Source of the DNA: Thiohalocapsa sp963704155
GTDB lineage: Bacteria > Pseudomonadota > Gammaproteobacteria > Chromatiales > Chromatiaceae
Assembly (NCBI GenBank): GCA_963704155.1
Contig: CAVPHF010000033.1
Location: forward strand, 1 to 64,000
Reading direction: 5' to 3'
DNA length: 64,000 bases
Shown here: one piece after another, positions 9,860 to 18,819 of the stretch
Position numbering within the stretch: the stretch's first letter is position 1
Layout of the letters: each line of letters begins with the position of its first letter
Position numbers and translations under genes: made by a program
The notes under the pieces: generated by a model
What the model was told of the DNA's origin: nothing
Seen by the model: the letters and a program-made list of their open reading frames with translations, nothing else
The model's database searches: none

Positions 9860-10684
9860 CTACTGGGGCTGGTGGGCGTTGCCGCTGAGCAGTGCGTCGA
9901 GGTAGCGGGCAACCGACTCGGTGCTGTTGCTGCCAATGACTTGCAGCGAGGGCAGGTCGGCGTGGAGACGAGGGTCGGCGTTTTCCATCAGCACGCCGGC
10001 GCCGGCGCCGGTGGCGATGAGGTGCAGCATCTCGCGGTCGTTGAGTCCATCGCCAAAGCAGACGACCTCGGCGGGCGAGAGTTCGAGACCTTCCAGTATC
10101 ATGCGCAGGGCGGCGCCCTTGCTGACGCCGGCGGCCATGACCTCGAGCGTCTGCGGCAGCGAGAAGGTGGTGCCAACGCGATCGCCGACGCGCTCGTGGA
10201 TGGCCGCCTCCAGTTCGAGCAATCGGGCATGCTCGGCATAGTAGAAGATCTTGAGGACATCGATATCGCCGAGTGCGGCGAAGTCGACGACGCGGTAGCA
10301 GAAGCCGGAGTTCTGGTGATAGCGCAGCAGACTGGGCTCAGGCTGCTCGACGAGCCAGGCGTCGGTGAGGAAGGCGTTGGTGTGCACGCGGGCGAACAAT
10401 GGGTCGCGGAGCAGGAACGCGACGGTGTCGCGGTCGATGGACAGCGACTGCACCAGGCGGCCTTGGCCGTCGTTGACGGCGGCGCCGTTGCAGGTGATCA
10501 GGCAGCCGTGGGTGCCGAGTTGGCCGGAGAAGACGCGCACGTCCATATAATGCCGGCCAGAGGCCAGGATCAGGTCGATGCCGGCCGCGCGCACTTTGCG
10601 CAGCACGCCGCGCGTGTAGTCGCCGAGCCGGTGGTCGGGCCCGAGCAGAGTGCCGTCGAGGTCGGAGACGACGAGCTTGTACAT
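9860..10684 (-). CDS. Cof-type HAD-superfamily phosphatase
   Basis: A 274-residue cytoplasmic hydrolase of usual length for the Cof (HAD-IIB) group. Motif I is VVSDLDGTLL near residue 6 (nucleophile and acid Asp), motif II is the ILASGR serine/threonine region near 40, the lysine is in AAGVSKGAALRMI near 190, and motif IV is CFGDGLNDREML near 215. The large insert between motifs II and III is the C2B cap that sets substrate choice. Family members dephosphorylate sugar phosphates, pyridoxal phosphate or nucleotides; the substrate cannot be read from the sequence. It faces away from apbE and stands alone. Confidence 0.9.
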   Translation of the reverse strand: MYKLVVSDLDGTLLGPDHRLGDYTRGVLRKVRAAGIDLILASGRHYMDVRVFSGQLGTHGCLITCNGAAVNDGQGRLVQSLSIDRDTVAFLLRDPLFARVHTNAFLTDAWLVEQPEPSLLRYHQNSGFCYRVVDFAALGDIDVLKIFYYAEHARLLELEAAIHERVGDRVGTTFSLPQTLEVMAAGVSKGAALRMILEGLELSPAEVVCFGDGLNDREMLHLIATGAGAGVLMENADPRLHADLPSLQVIGSNSTESVARYLDALLSGNAHQPQ

Positions 10685-10829
10685 GGCTGTTGTCCTGTCG
10701 CGCGGGTCGGCGCAGCATCGGCGAATGCGGGTTTGAAGTCCAGCGCGGCGGGCGCCCTTTGTGTCGGCCGACCCTCTGGGTTCACTCTCTTGTTGCGGGC
10801 GTTTTCGATTCGGGTTGTCAGTCGTTCAG

Positions 10830-11894
10830 ATGAAAGGGTTAGTGTTTTCGTACCAGCGCCGCGCGGCGAGTCGTCCGGCTTTGCGGCTGCTGGCGCTCGT
10901 CTTCCTGCCACTGCTATTGGCGGTTGGCTGCCAGCGCGGCGCACCGGTGCTGGCGTTACAGGGCTCGACCATGGGGACGAGCTACAGCGTGCAGCTGGCG
11001 GCGGCGCCAGCGGGCCTTGATACGCAGGCGCTGGGGCAGGCTATCGCGCGCGTGCTGGAGGAGGTCAACGTCTTGATGTCGACCTATCGGCCGGACTCGG
11101 AACTCTCGCGCTTCAATGCGAGCGAGTCCACCGATTGGTTCGCCTGCTCGCCGGAGCTGGTCGAAGTGCTGGCCGCGGCGCGGCTGGTCAGCGACGCGAG
11201 CGGCGGCGCCTTTGATGTGACCGTGGGACCCCTGGTGAATCTGTGGGGGTTCGGGCCGGAAATCGAGCCGAGCGAGCTGCCGGGGCAGACGCAGATAGAC
11301 GCGGCGCGCGCACGCACGGGTTATCGGCAGCTGGAGCTGCGCGAGTCGCCGCCGGCGCTGCGCAAGGCGCGGCCAGATCTTTACGTGGACTTGTCGGCGA
11401 TCGCCAAGGGTTACGGCGTGGATCGCGTTGCCGCGCTCTTGGCGCGGCAGGGCATCGAGAACGCGCTGGTGGAGATTGGCGGCGAGCTGCGCGGGCATGG
11501 CGTGAACGGCCGCGGCGAGCCGTGGCGGATTGCGGTCGAGCGTCCACTGCCGGATGGTCCGAGGCAGGTGTTCCGTGTACTCGGCTTGCAGGATATCGGC
11601 ATGGCCACGTCCGGCGACTATCGCAACTTCTTCGAGCTGGACGGCAAGCGCTACTCGCACAGCATCGATCCGGCCACGGGTCGGCCCGTGGGGCATGCGC
11701 TGGTCTCGGTGACGGTATTGGCGGAGAACACCATGATGGCCGATGCCTGGGCGACGGCGCTGCTGGTGCTGGGGCCGGAGCGCGGTCTGGCCCTGGCCGA
11801 ATCGCGCGGACTCGCGGCGCTGCTGATCAGCCGCGACCGTGGTCGGCTGAGGGCGCGGGCGACCAAGGGGTTCGAGCAGGTCGCGGGCGGTTAG
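10830..11894 (+). CDS. apbE: FAD:protein FMN transferase, lipoprotein
   Basis: ApbE/flavin transferase of 354 residues. It moves FMN from FAD onto a Thr/Ser of periplasmic proteins such as the NqrB/C or RnfD/G subunits. I start at ATG 10830 because the following LRLLALVFLPLLLAVGC is a lipoprotein signal with the lipobox Cys at about residue 36; an upstream GTG-type start would add sequence ahead of it. Visible family features are STMGTSYSVQL after the signal, VDLSAIAKGYGVDRVA, VEIGGELRGHG, YSHSIDPATGRP and the metal-binding MMADAWATALLVLG near the C-terminus. It has no partner beside it. Since an rseC gene lies in the nif block at 20.7 kb, Rnf-type electron transport is a plausible client, but that is inference. 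Confidence 0.9.
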   Translation: MKGLVFSYQRRAASRPALRLLALVFLPLLLAVGCQRGAPVLALQGSTMGTSYSVQLAAAPAGLDTQALGQAIARVLEEVNVLMSTYRPDSELSRFNASESTDWFACSPELVEVLAAARLVSDASGGAFDVTVGPLVNLWGFGPEIEPSELPGQTQIDAARARTGYRQLELRESPPALRKARPDLYVDLSAIAKGYGVDRVAALLARQGIENALVEIGGELRGHGVNGRGEPWRIAVERPLPDGPRQVFRVLGLQDIGMATSGDYRNFFELDGKRYSHSIDPATGRPVGHALVSVTVLAENTMMADAWATALLVLGPERGLALAESRGLAALLISRDRGRLRARATKGFEQVAGG

Positions 11895-12125
11895 GCCAGC
11901 ATCTCGGCGATTGGTATCAGCGCGGCCGGCTCGAACACGCCGGCCCTGGCCTTATGCTCGTATCCGGCCGCGTCCAGCGGTGCGGCGGCGCTGCGCTTTG
12001 GCGATCCGTTTGGAGAGCCTTTTGCAGAGCCGATTTCAGATTGGGCTCGATCATGGTGGCGGTCTATGCGGGCGAGATTGCATCGTCAGCATAGACCGCG
12101 CGGCTACGCGCCCAGGGTTTCGGGT

Positions 12126-12153
12126 CTTAGGCGATTGACAGAAATCGCCTTAG
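12126..12153. repeat. Hairpin overlapping the fusA-like stop codon
   Basis: AGGCGATT at 12129-12136 pairs with AATCGCCT at 12143-12150 around GACAGA. The stop codon of the EF-G-like gene sits in the right arm. Related sequences occur at 19414-19438 and 57899-57923, also just behind genes, so this may be a small repeated element or a terminator-like structure. Confidence 0.5.
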
Positions 12154-14198
12154 TCGTCGGTTGCGCGTTGGAAGGCGTCGGCCAACTGCTTTTGCACGTT
12201 GGCGGGCACGACACCGTAGTGGCTCAGCTCGATCGAGTAGGTGCCCTCGCCGCCGGTGATGGACTTCAGACGCGACTCATAGCCCTCCAGCTCGGCCAGC
12301 GGCACCTCGCCCTCGATGACGATGCGCCCGAGGCTCTTGGACTCGCTGCCGTTGATGCGCCCGCGGCGGCCGGACAGGTCGCCGGCGAGATCGCCCATGT
12401 TGCTGTCGGGCGCGGTGATGCGGATGCGCACGATCGGCTCCATGATGGCCGGCTTGGCCTTGTCGACGGCATCGATGAAGGCCTTCTTGCCGGCGGTGGC
12501 GAAGGCGATGTCCTTGGAGTCGACCGGGTGCGACTTGCCGTCGTACACGATGACGCGGACATCCTGCAGCGGATAGCCTGCGATCGCGCCCTCGTCGAGC
12601 ACCTGGCGAACGCCCTTCTCGATGGAGGGGATGAACTGGTTGGGGATGCAGCCGCCGACGGTGGCGTCGACGAACTCGAATCCAGCGCCCTGTTCGGTCG
12701 GCTCGATGCGCAGCCAGACCTCGCCGAACTGACCAGCCCCGCCGGTCTGCTTCTTGTGCCTGTGATGGCCCTCGGCCTTGGCGGTGATGGTCTCGCGGTA
12801 GGGGATGCTCGGCGGGTGCGTCTCGATGTCGACGTGGAACTGCTCCGAGAGTCTGCGCATCAGCACCTTCAGGTGCAGCTCGCCGAGGCCGCGCATGACG
12901 GTCTCGTTGGCGGCGGCGTTGTGCTCGACATGAAAGCAGGGGTCTTCGGACTCGAGCTTGTGCAGCGCGTCGGTCAGCTTTTGCTCGTCGCCGCGCTTGG
13001 CGACGTTCACCGCGAGGCCGAACAGCGGCACCGGGCACTCGATGCTGTTCAGATGGAAGTGGTCCTCGTCGTGCGAGTCATGCAGCACGGCGTCGAAGTG
13101 GATGTCGTCGACGCGGGACACGGCGAGGATGTCGCCGGGAACGCCCTCGTCGTCTTCGATCAGCTCGGCGCCGTGCACGCGGAACAGATGATTGACCTTG
13201 AACGGCTTGCGGGCGTCGCCGATCAGGAGCTGGCTGTTTGGCGTGATGCGCCCCTGATGGATGCGGAAGATGCCGATCTTGCCCCGGAATGGGTCATTGA
13301 TGATCTTGAAGACATGCGCGATGGCGTGCTTGTGCGGGTCCGGCGATACCTCGACCGGCTTGATGTCGGCGCCCTCACCCTTCATGAAGGGCGGCGGGTT
13401 ACCCTCTGACGGGTTCGGCATCAGGCGTACCAGGACCTCCATCAGTTCCTTGATGCCGGCGCCGGTCTCGGCCGAGCAGTAGCAGATGGGGATCAGGTGC
13501 GCCTCGCGCAGCGCGGCCTCGAAGGGATCGTGCAACTGCTCCGGCTTGAGATCCTGGCCTTGCTCCAGGTAGAGCTCCATCAGTTCCTCATCGACCTCGA
13601 CCACCTGGTCGATGATCTGGCTGTGCGCCTCTTCCACCGAGGAGAAGTCGGCGCCCTCCGCCGAGGGGTTGAAGAAGCAGTCGATGACACGGCTGCCGGA
13701 GTCGGCGGGCAGGTTGATCGGCAGACACTCGGGGCCGAAGGCGTCGCGGATCTGCGCGGTCAGGTCGCCGAGGTCGACGCCGGGTGCGTCGATGTGGCTG
13801 ATGATCAGTATGCGGCAGAGGTTGCGGTTGTCGGCGGCCTTCCACAGCCGCTGTGTCATCGGTTCGATGCCGTGCTCGGCGTTGATGACGATGGCCGCGG
13901 TCTCCACCGCGTTCAGCACCGACAGCGCCCGGCCCAGAAAATCAGGAAAGCCGGGCGTATCAAGCAGATTGATGTGCTTGCCGTGCGTGGTGAAGCCGGT
14001 GATGCCGACGTCCAGCGAGTGCTGTAGGTCCTTCTCCATGTCGTCGTAGTCGCACACCGTGTTGCCCCTTGCGACACTGCCGGGCTCCGAGATGGCGCCG
14101 GCGTTGGCGAGCAGCGCTTCTACCAGTGTGGTCTTGCCGGCTCCGGCATGGCCGACGAGGGCGATGTTGCGGACGTCCTCCGCGTTGTAGTCAGACAT
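12150..14198 (-). CDS. Elongation factor G-like GTPase (EF-G paralogue)
   Basis: A 682-residue translational GTPase with EF-G domain order: G domain to about 270, domain II near 290-380, then domains III-V including the GQFGEV region and the C-terminal YEATVKSIT-type sheet (here GYESRLKSITGGEGTYSIEL). Start at ATG 14198 (MSDYNAEDVRNIALVGHAG); the frame is open for 40 more codons without a better start. P loop GHAGAGKTT and G3 DTPGFPDF are present. The usual G4 Asn-Lys-x-Asp is replaced by SHIDAPG at about 145. It differs from the canonical fusA of the str operon, so it is one of the extra EF-G-type factors with less certain roles (ribosome recycling or specialised translation). Confidence 0.85.
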   Translation of the reverse strand: MSDYNAEDVRNIALVGHAGAGKTTLVEALLANAGAISEPGSVARGNTVCDYDDMEKDLQHSLDVGITGFTTHGKHINLLDTPGFPDFLGRALSVLNAVETAAIVINAEHGIEPMTQRLWKAADNRNLCRILIISHIDAPGVDLGDLTAQIRDAFGPECLPINLPADSGSRVIDCFFNPSAEGADFSSVEEAHSQIIDQVVEVDEELMELYLEQGQDLKPEQLHDPFEAALREAHLIPICYCSAETGAGIKELMEVLVRLMPNPSEGNPPPFMKGEGADIKPVEVSPDPHKHAIAHVFKIINDPFRGKIGIFRIHQGRITPNSQLLIGDARKPFKVNHLFRVHGAELIEDDEGVPGDILAVSRVDDIHFDAVLHDSHDEDHFHLNSIECPVPLFGLAVNVAKRGDEQKLTDALHKLESEDPCFHVEHNAAANETVMRGLGELHLKVLMRRLSEQFHVDIETHPPSIPYRETITAKAEGHHRHKKQTGGAGQFGEVWLRIEPTEQGAGFEFVDATVGGCIPNQFIPSIEKGVRQVLDEGAIAGYPLQDVRVIVYDGKSHPVDSKDIAFATAGKKAFIDAVDKAKPAIMEPIVRIRITAPDSNMGDLAGDLSGRRGRINGSESKSLGRIVIEGEVPLAELEGYESRLKSITGGEGTYSIELSHYGVVPANVQKQLADAFQRATDD

Positions 14199-14456
14199 GG
14201 ATCGACCTTTCTCGAGTGACGGGTTAGGGGTGTGCTCCGCGGTGCACGCAGGTGTGCCGCAAACACGAAAGTATAGCGTAACGGCCTGGTCATGCGGCAC
14301 CCGAACGGCCAATGCCATCGGCTTGCCCAGCAGGTCGGCACGCCATGTGCTTTATGCCACCTTGGCCGCTACCATAGCGGTGGCGTTCAATCCGCCGTGG
14401 CCGGATCCGCGGCGCGCCCGGGACACGCACACACAACTTGCAGGGGGCTGCTGCTG

Positions 14457-16040
14457 ATGTACGAGGCCATCATCTGGATTGCCGTTGCCTTTGCGATGGG
14501 GGTCGCGGTGCGGCAGGTGGGTTTGCCGCCGTTGGTGGGCTATCTGGCCGCCGGCTTCGCCCTGCACGCGGTCGGCGTGACCAAGGGCGCCCTGATCGAG
14601 AATCTGGCCGATCTGGGCGTGACGCTGCTGCTGTTCAGCATCGGTCTGAAGCTGAAGCTGAAGAGCCTGGCGGCGCCGCATGTGTGGGGCGTCGCATCGC
14701 TGCACATGTTGCTGGTGGTGGCGGTGATGGTGCCGCTGCTGCTGAGCCTTGGTGACCTCGGCATGCCCTATCTGTCGAGCCTGGATTATCGTTCCATGCT
14801 GGTGTTGGCGTTCGCGCTGAGCTTCTCGAGCACGGTGTTCGCGGTGAAGGTGCTGGAGGAGAAGGGCGAGATGGGCTCGCTCTACGGCACCATCGCGATC
14901 GGCATTCTGATCATCCAGGATCTGGCGGCCGTGATCTTCCTCGCCATCTCGGCCGGTAAGGTGCCGACCATCTGGGCCCTGCTGCTGCTGGCGCTGTTTC
15001 CGTTGCGACCCTGGATATTGCGGGTGCTCGAACGCGTAGGCCATGGCGAGCTGCTGCTGCTGTTCGGGCTGACGCTCGGCCTCGGCGGCGCGCAGTTGTT
15101 CGAGCTTGTGCACATGAAGGGCGATCTTGGCGCACTGCTGCTCGGTGTGATGATCGCGTCGCACCCGAAGGCCGGCGAGCTGGCCAAGTCGCTGCTCGGG
15201 CTTAAGGACCTGTTCCTGGTCGGCTTCTTCCTCAGCATCGGACTCGGCGGACCGCCAGGGCTGAATGCGCTGCCGCTGCTGCTGATTCTGCTCGCCATGG
15301 TGGTGTTCAAGGCATTCCTGTTCGAGCAACTGCTGCTGTTGTTCCGGCTGCGCGCGCGCACGGCCTTCCTGGGCGGGCTGACACTCGCCAACTACAGCGA
15401 GTTTGGGCTCATCGTCGCCGCCATTGCAGTGGACAACGGCTGGCTTGGCGGCGAGTGGCTCGGCATCATCGCGATGGCCGTGGCACTGTCTTTTGTTGCC
15501 GCGGCGCCGCTGAACGCGCGCGCGCATTTTCTGTACGAGCTGTTCGGCTCGCGCCTGCGCCGTCAGGAGCGCCGCAAGCGCATCGCCGAGGAGCGCGAGA
15601 TCGATCCCGGCGATGCCGACGCGATGGTGGTCGGCATGGGACGCGTCGGCACCGGTGCCTATGACAGCCTGCGGCAGGACAAGGGGCGCAATCCGGTCGG
15701 GGTCGATGCCGATCCGGACGCGGTGGCGGAGCACTGCGAGGTCGGGCGCTACGTGATCCAGGGCAGTGCAACCGACGCCGATTTTTGGCATCGGCTGCAC
15801 CTCGACGATGGCCACGTCAAGCTGGTGCTGCTGGCCATGCCGCAGGTGTCGGAGAACCTCTTTGCCGCACAGCATCTGCTCAAGGAGGGTTTCGAGGGCG
15901 CTATCGGCGCCATCGCGAAGTATCCCGACGACGAGGCCGCGTTACGCGCCGCCGGCGTGCATCAGGTGTTCAATCTGTACGCCGAGGCGGGTGCGGGTTT
16001 TGCCCAGCACGTGTGCTCGGACGCGCTGCTGAAGCTCTAG
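14457..16040 (+). CDS. KefB/YbaL-type cation:proton antiporter with RCK_N domain
   Basis: A 527-residue inner-membrane protein. Residues 1-380 form a sodium/hydrogen-exchanger (CPA2) domain of about 12 hydrophobic segments, from IIWIAVAFAMGVAVRQVGLP onward, with FSIGLKL and the GFFLSIGLGG loop. Residues 400-527 form a TrkA-N Rossmann domain (DAMVVGMGRVGTGAYDSL, then VIQGSATDADFWHRL) that usually senses NAD(H) or controls the pore. Family members exchange K+ or Na+ for H+ and often respond to glutathione adducts or osmotic stress. ATG 14457 directly precedes the first membrane segment. There is no TrkA-C domain and no KefF/KefG ancillary gene nearby. Confidence 0.85.
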   Translation: MYEAIIWIAVAFAMGVAVRQVGLPPLVGYLAAGFALHAVGVTKGALIENLADLGVTLLLFSIGLKLKLKSLAAPHVWGVASLHMLLVVAVMVPLLLSLGDLGMPYLSSLDYRSMLVLAFALSFSSTVFAVKVLEEKGEMGSLYGTIAIGILIIQDLAAVIFLAISAGKVPTIWALLLLALFPLRPWILRVLERVGHGELLLLFGLTLGLGGAQLFELVHMKGDLGALLLGVMIASHPKAGELAKSLLGLKDLFLVGFFLSIGLGGPPGLNALPLLLILLAMVVFKAFLFEQLLLLFRLRARTAFLGGLTLANYSEFGLIVAAIAVDNGWLGGEWLGIIAMAVALSFVAAAPLNARAHFLYELFGSRLRRQERRKRIAEEREIDPGDADAMVVGMGRVGTGAYDSLRQDKGRNPVGVDADPDAVAEHCEVGRYVIQGSATDADFWHRLHLDDGHVKLVLLAMPQVSENLFAAQHLLKEGFEGAIGAIAKYPDDEAALRAAGVHQVFNLYAEAGAGFAQHVCSDALLKL

Positions 16041-16161
16041 GCCTAATCGCGGCGACCTTTGGTGGAGACGGCGGCAAGGGGGCCAGTGCGGCACCGGAGC
16101 GGCGGCAATCGCATCGGCGAATCCCGCTACCACGCGCTTAGAATGCGCAGGGCGCTTATGA

Positions 16162-16440
16162 GGGAACGGTGCACTAATAACCTGCACAACTCTATCTATT
16201 GGTAGACGAAGCGCAATCGGGGTCGGGGTCGGGTCGGGGTCGGAATCGGAATCGGAATCGGAATCGAAGTGCGGGGCGTTGTCCGCGGACGACAACAAAC
16301 AGCAGAAGGCACTGCTCGATCGTATTGTGGCCATGCTGACGAAGCTCGGACAGCGTGGCTACGCGGTCCGCGACGAGCTTGGCGAATACCAGGTCGGTCA
16401 GTTCGATACCGATACCGATACCGATACCGATACCGATTAG
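16162..16440 (+). CDS. Small hypothetical ORF bounded by hexanucleotide repeats
   Basis: The frame after the stop at 16159-16161 runs open to TAG 16438. It reads GVGVGSGSESESES, then KCGALSADDNKQQKALLDRI, VAMLTKLGQRGYAVRDELGE and YQVGQFDTDTDTDTDTD. A helical core of about 45 residues is therefore flanked by Ser-Glu and Asp-Thr dipeptide runs made by (GGAATC)n on the left and (GATACC)n on the right. No ATG occurs before the core; a TTG near 16279 or the internal ATG are the only starts. I do not recognise it. It could be the end of a lost larger gene. Confidence 0.3.
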   Translation, partial: GNGALITCTTLSIGRRSAIGVGVGSGSESESESESKCGALSADDNKQQKALLDRIVAMLTKLGQRGYAVRDELGEYQVGQFDTDTDTDTDTD

Positions 16441-16529
16441 CTGGCTAACGACCCCCGAGCCGATAAGCTGTTTAACCTATTCTTGCAAGGTTACTAGGCG
16501 ATGTGACAGACGTCGCCATAGGTGCAGGC

Positions 16530-17141
16530 ATGAGTCGAGACAACGAGGATCTCCGGGGGCAGAGCATGCAGAACGACGCGCATTCAAGAGACGGGCGCAA
16601 TGCCAAGCGCGAGCTGACCAGAACGGCCGCGGCGACGGTTGCGGTAATGGTGCTGATTCTGGCGCTGGGCTTCATCGGCAATCAGCTCTACGTGATCGAG
16701 GAGCAACTCGCCGAGAATCCGCTCAAGGCCGATTGGGAAGCGGTCATGCTGCCGGCCGATGTCGTCGCCAAGGGGCGTGCGATGTACGTGCCGGCGTACT
16801 CGCACATCTATGCGCGCGGCGCCGCGGTCACCCGCTTGGCGGTGACGCTGAGCCTGCGCAATACCGACCCGGAGCATTCGATCCGCATCGATCGGGTGCG
16901 CTATTTCGATGGCGACGGCAAGCCGCTGCGGGACCTGGTCGAGGCGCCGATCGTGCTTGGTCCGATGCAGACCGATTCGCATCTGATCGAGGCGGACAAG
17001 GTTCGCGGCGGTTCTGGCGCCAACTTCGTCGTCGAGTGGTCCGCGCAGGAGACCATCAATCCGCCGATCATCGAGGCGGTGATGATCGGCGACGGCGGTC
17101 TCGCGTTCACCAGCCGCGGTGAGCCGATCGAGAGGCATTGA
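16530..17141 (+). CDS. DUF3124-family exported or membrane-anchored protein
   Basis: A conserved DUF3124 protein. After a short charged N-terminus there is one hydrophobic segment (TVAVMVLILALGFIG) that would anchor or export it. The domain follows: YVPAYSHIYARGAAVTRLAV, TLSLRNTDPEHSIRIDRVRY and GGSGANFVVEWSA up to GLAFTSRGEPI. The family is of unknown function and looks like a beta-sandwich outside the cytoplasm. I prefer ATG 16530, which has AGGTG five bases upstream. GTG 16503 and ATG 16566 (GGGGG upstream) are alternatives in the same frame. It is a single gene between the repeat-flanked ORF and a convergent metallopeptidase gene. Confidence 0.75.
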   Translation: MSRDNEDLRGQSMQNDAHSRDGRNAKRELTRTAAATVAVMVLILALGFIGNQLYVIEEQLAENPLKADWEAVMLPADVVAKGRAMYVPAYSHIYARGAAVTRLAVTLSLRNTDPEHSIRIDRVRYFDGDGKPLRDLVEAPIVLGPMQTDSHLIEADKVRGGSGANFVVEWSAQETINPPIIEAVMIGDGGLAFTSRGEPIERH

Positions 17142-17259
17142 TCCTGTTCCGAGCCGGCCGGACTGCCTTGTCTGGTCTGCGCTGTCTGGCCTGTGTCGTC
17201 TGTTCGGACCTGGCCCCCTCGCACAGCGACAGCGCTTGCGGGCGTTGCTGCCGCGCCGC

Positions 17260-18417
17260 TTATGCGTTCGCCCAGGGCGGCTGGCGGCCGCGTACCACCA
17301 GATCGATGAAATGCAGTTTCCTAACGACCGGGCGCGACATCACGAACGGGTAGAAGTCGCGCTGTCCGAGGCTGCGTGCCAGTTCGTTGAGCACCGTGAC
17401 CATCTCGACCCATGAGTTGATCAGGAACAGGAAGTGGACCGCGGTGCCGTCGTTCGGGGCATAGAGGTCATCCAGCGTGAAAGGCTCGCTCTCGGTCTCC
17501 AGGTCCTCCGCATCGAGGCCGTAGGCGACGGCGGTCGCCAGGCTGTCGGCCAAATGCAGGTAATGCGCCCAGGTCTCGGCCCAGTCTTCCCAAGGGTGTG
17601 AGCTGGCATAGGCGCTGATATGGCGGTTGGCCCAGTCAGGCGGCGGACCCTGCTCGTAGTTGGCGCGCAGAGCGGCGGCGTAGTCCATGCGCTCATCGCC
17701 GAACAGAGCACGATAGGGGTAGAGCCAGTTGCTGTCGCGTATCAGCCGGTCCCAGTAGTAGTGGCCGATCTCGTGGCGGAAGTGGCCGAGCAGGGTTCGG
17801 TAGGGCTCCCGCGTTGCCGTTCTGATGGCTTCGCGCTTGGCGTCGTCGGCTTCCTCGACATTCAAGGTAATCAGGCCGTTCGCGTGTCCGGTCAGCACTG
17901 GCCCGTCGTGGGTCGTCGGACGCAGCAGGTCGAACGCCAGCCCCTGACCTGGGTTCTCCAGCTTGGACTCGACCGGCAGGCCGAGCGGCAATAGCTGGGA
18001 TACCACCCGTGCCTTTGCGTCCTCGATGGCGCGCCAATAGCGCTGGTTGTCCGGGTCGCTGAGATCGGGCAGGGTGCGGTTCAGGCGGCAGGAAATACAG
18101 AAGGCGTTGTTGTCATCGCTTGGAACGAGCCAGTTGCAGCCCGCCGCGGAGTGAAAATTCGCACAGCGGCGATAGCTGTGCGGCGCGGCTGGATCTGCCT
18201 CGAGTTGCCAGGTGTCCGGTGCGTCGCCGGGATACAGCGTATGCACCTCGCAGATGCCGGGTGCGTAGCCCAAGTTGGCGCCGCAAGCGAGGCAGTGGCT
18301 GTTACGGAAGAACACCGGCCGACCACAGTCACAGCGAAACGCGCGCGGACTGCGCGCCTTGTGGGGTGCCTTCCACTGCGCCTCGAGCCGTGTGACGATC
18401 GAATCGAACCAGGCCAT
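17260..18417 (-). CDS. Zinc-ribbon putative metallopeptidase (Peptidase_Mx type)
   Basis: A 385-residue cytoplasmic protein. The N-terminus has a zinc ribbon (CDCGRPVFFRNSHCLACGAN, residues about 28-48) and further Cys pairs near 85-110. The middle carries a zincin motif, FRHEIGHYYWDRLI near residue 214, with a likely third ligand in EDWAETWAHYLHL about 50 residues later. This is the layout of the PF15887 putative zinc-binding metallopeptidases, whose substrates are not established. The length fits the family. It converges with the DUF3124 gene and has no obvious operon partner. Confidence 0.85.
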   Translation of the reverse strand: MAWFDSIVTRLEAQWKAPHKARSPRAFRCDCGRPVFFRNSHCLACGANLGYAPGICEVHTLYPGDAPDTWQLEADPAAPHSYRRCANFHSAAGCNWLVPSDDNNAFCISCRLNRTLPDLSDPDNQRYWRAIEDAKARVVSQLLPLGLPVESKLENPGQGLAFDLLRPTTHDGPVLTGHANGLITLNVEEADDAKREAIRTATREPYRTLLGHFRHEIGHYYWDRLIRDSNWLYPYRALFGDERMDYAAALRANYEQGPPPDWANRHISAYASSHPWEDWAETWAHYLHLADSLATAVAYGLDAEDLETESEPFTLDDLYAPNDGTAVHFLFLINSWVEMVTVLNELARSLGQRDFYPFVMSRPVVRKLHFIDLVVRGRQPPWANA

Positions 18418-18819
18418 GGACGGTCACCTCACATGGTTGCGCACATAAAGGCGATCGATCAGCGCCAAGCCCCTTGGTGCGCGTCCTTCGGCCGCGGCAG
18501 ATCTGGCGATGGAGATCGGGAGACGCGGACTTGACCGCCGCGTCAGCTTTAGTCGACTGATTGTAGCGCCGATGCGTTCCCATCAGGGGGTGATGCAGCT
18601 GCCGGAGGGGATCAGCCGTGTCTTGACCCACTCGACCGGCGCTGCCGATAGCGGCGCGTCAATGGACCGCGCGGCCGCTCCGGCGGTATCCTCTCGCTGA
18701 TCAGCGCACCGGCGGTCCGCGGCCGCGGCCGCGGACGCGCGGCCTGCGAGGCCGCTACCGCTGCGGCTGTATGCTGGTCTTTTTTCTCTCGTGTTCAGAT
18801 CGACAAGCTCGGGGTACCA
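18418..18819. other. Intergenic region upstream of the H1-like gene
   Basis: No ORF with a domain is visible on either strand. A GC-only inverted stretch (CCGCGGCCGCGGCCGCGG near 18717-18735) could form a hairpin. The promoters of the leftward metallopeptidase gene and the rightward H1-like gene should lie here, but I see no strong consensus. Confidence 0.4.

Noticed and set aside
11894..12055. Possible small minus-strand gene (coding-like text near 11897-11990)
   Set aside because: About 30 codons look coding (GYEHKARAGVFEPAALIPIA), but there is no start in frame and no known family; too weak to list.
12066..13409. 447-codon frame opposite the EF-G-like gene
   Set aside because: It mirrors EF-G codons in a GC-rich gene and shows no domain or start signal.
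14352..15875. 507-codon frame opposite the KefB-type gene
   Set aside because: A Gln/His-rich antisense shadow of Leu/Val-rich membrane codons.
16205..16440. CRISPR-like repeats
   Set aside because: The repeats are 6-bp microsatellites without spacers; no CRISPR pattern or cas gene is present anywhere in the window.
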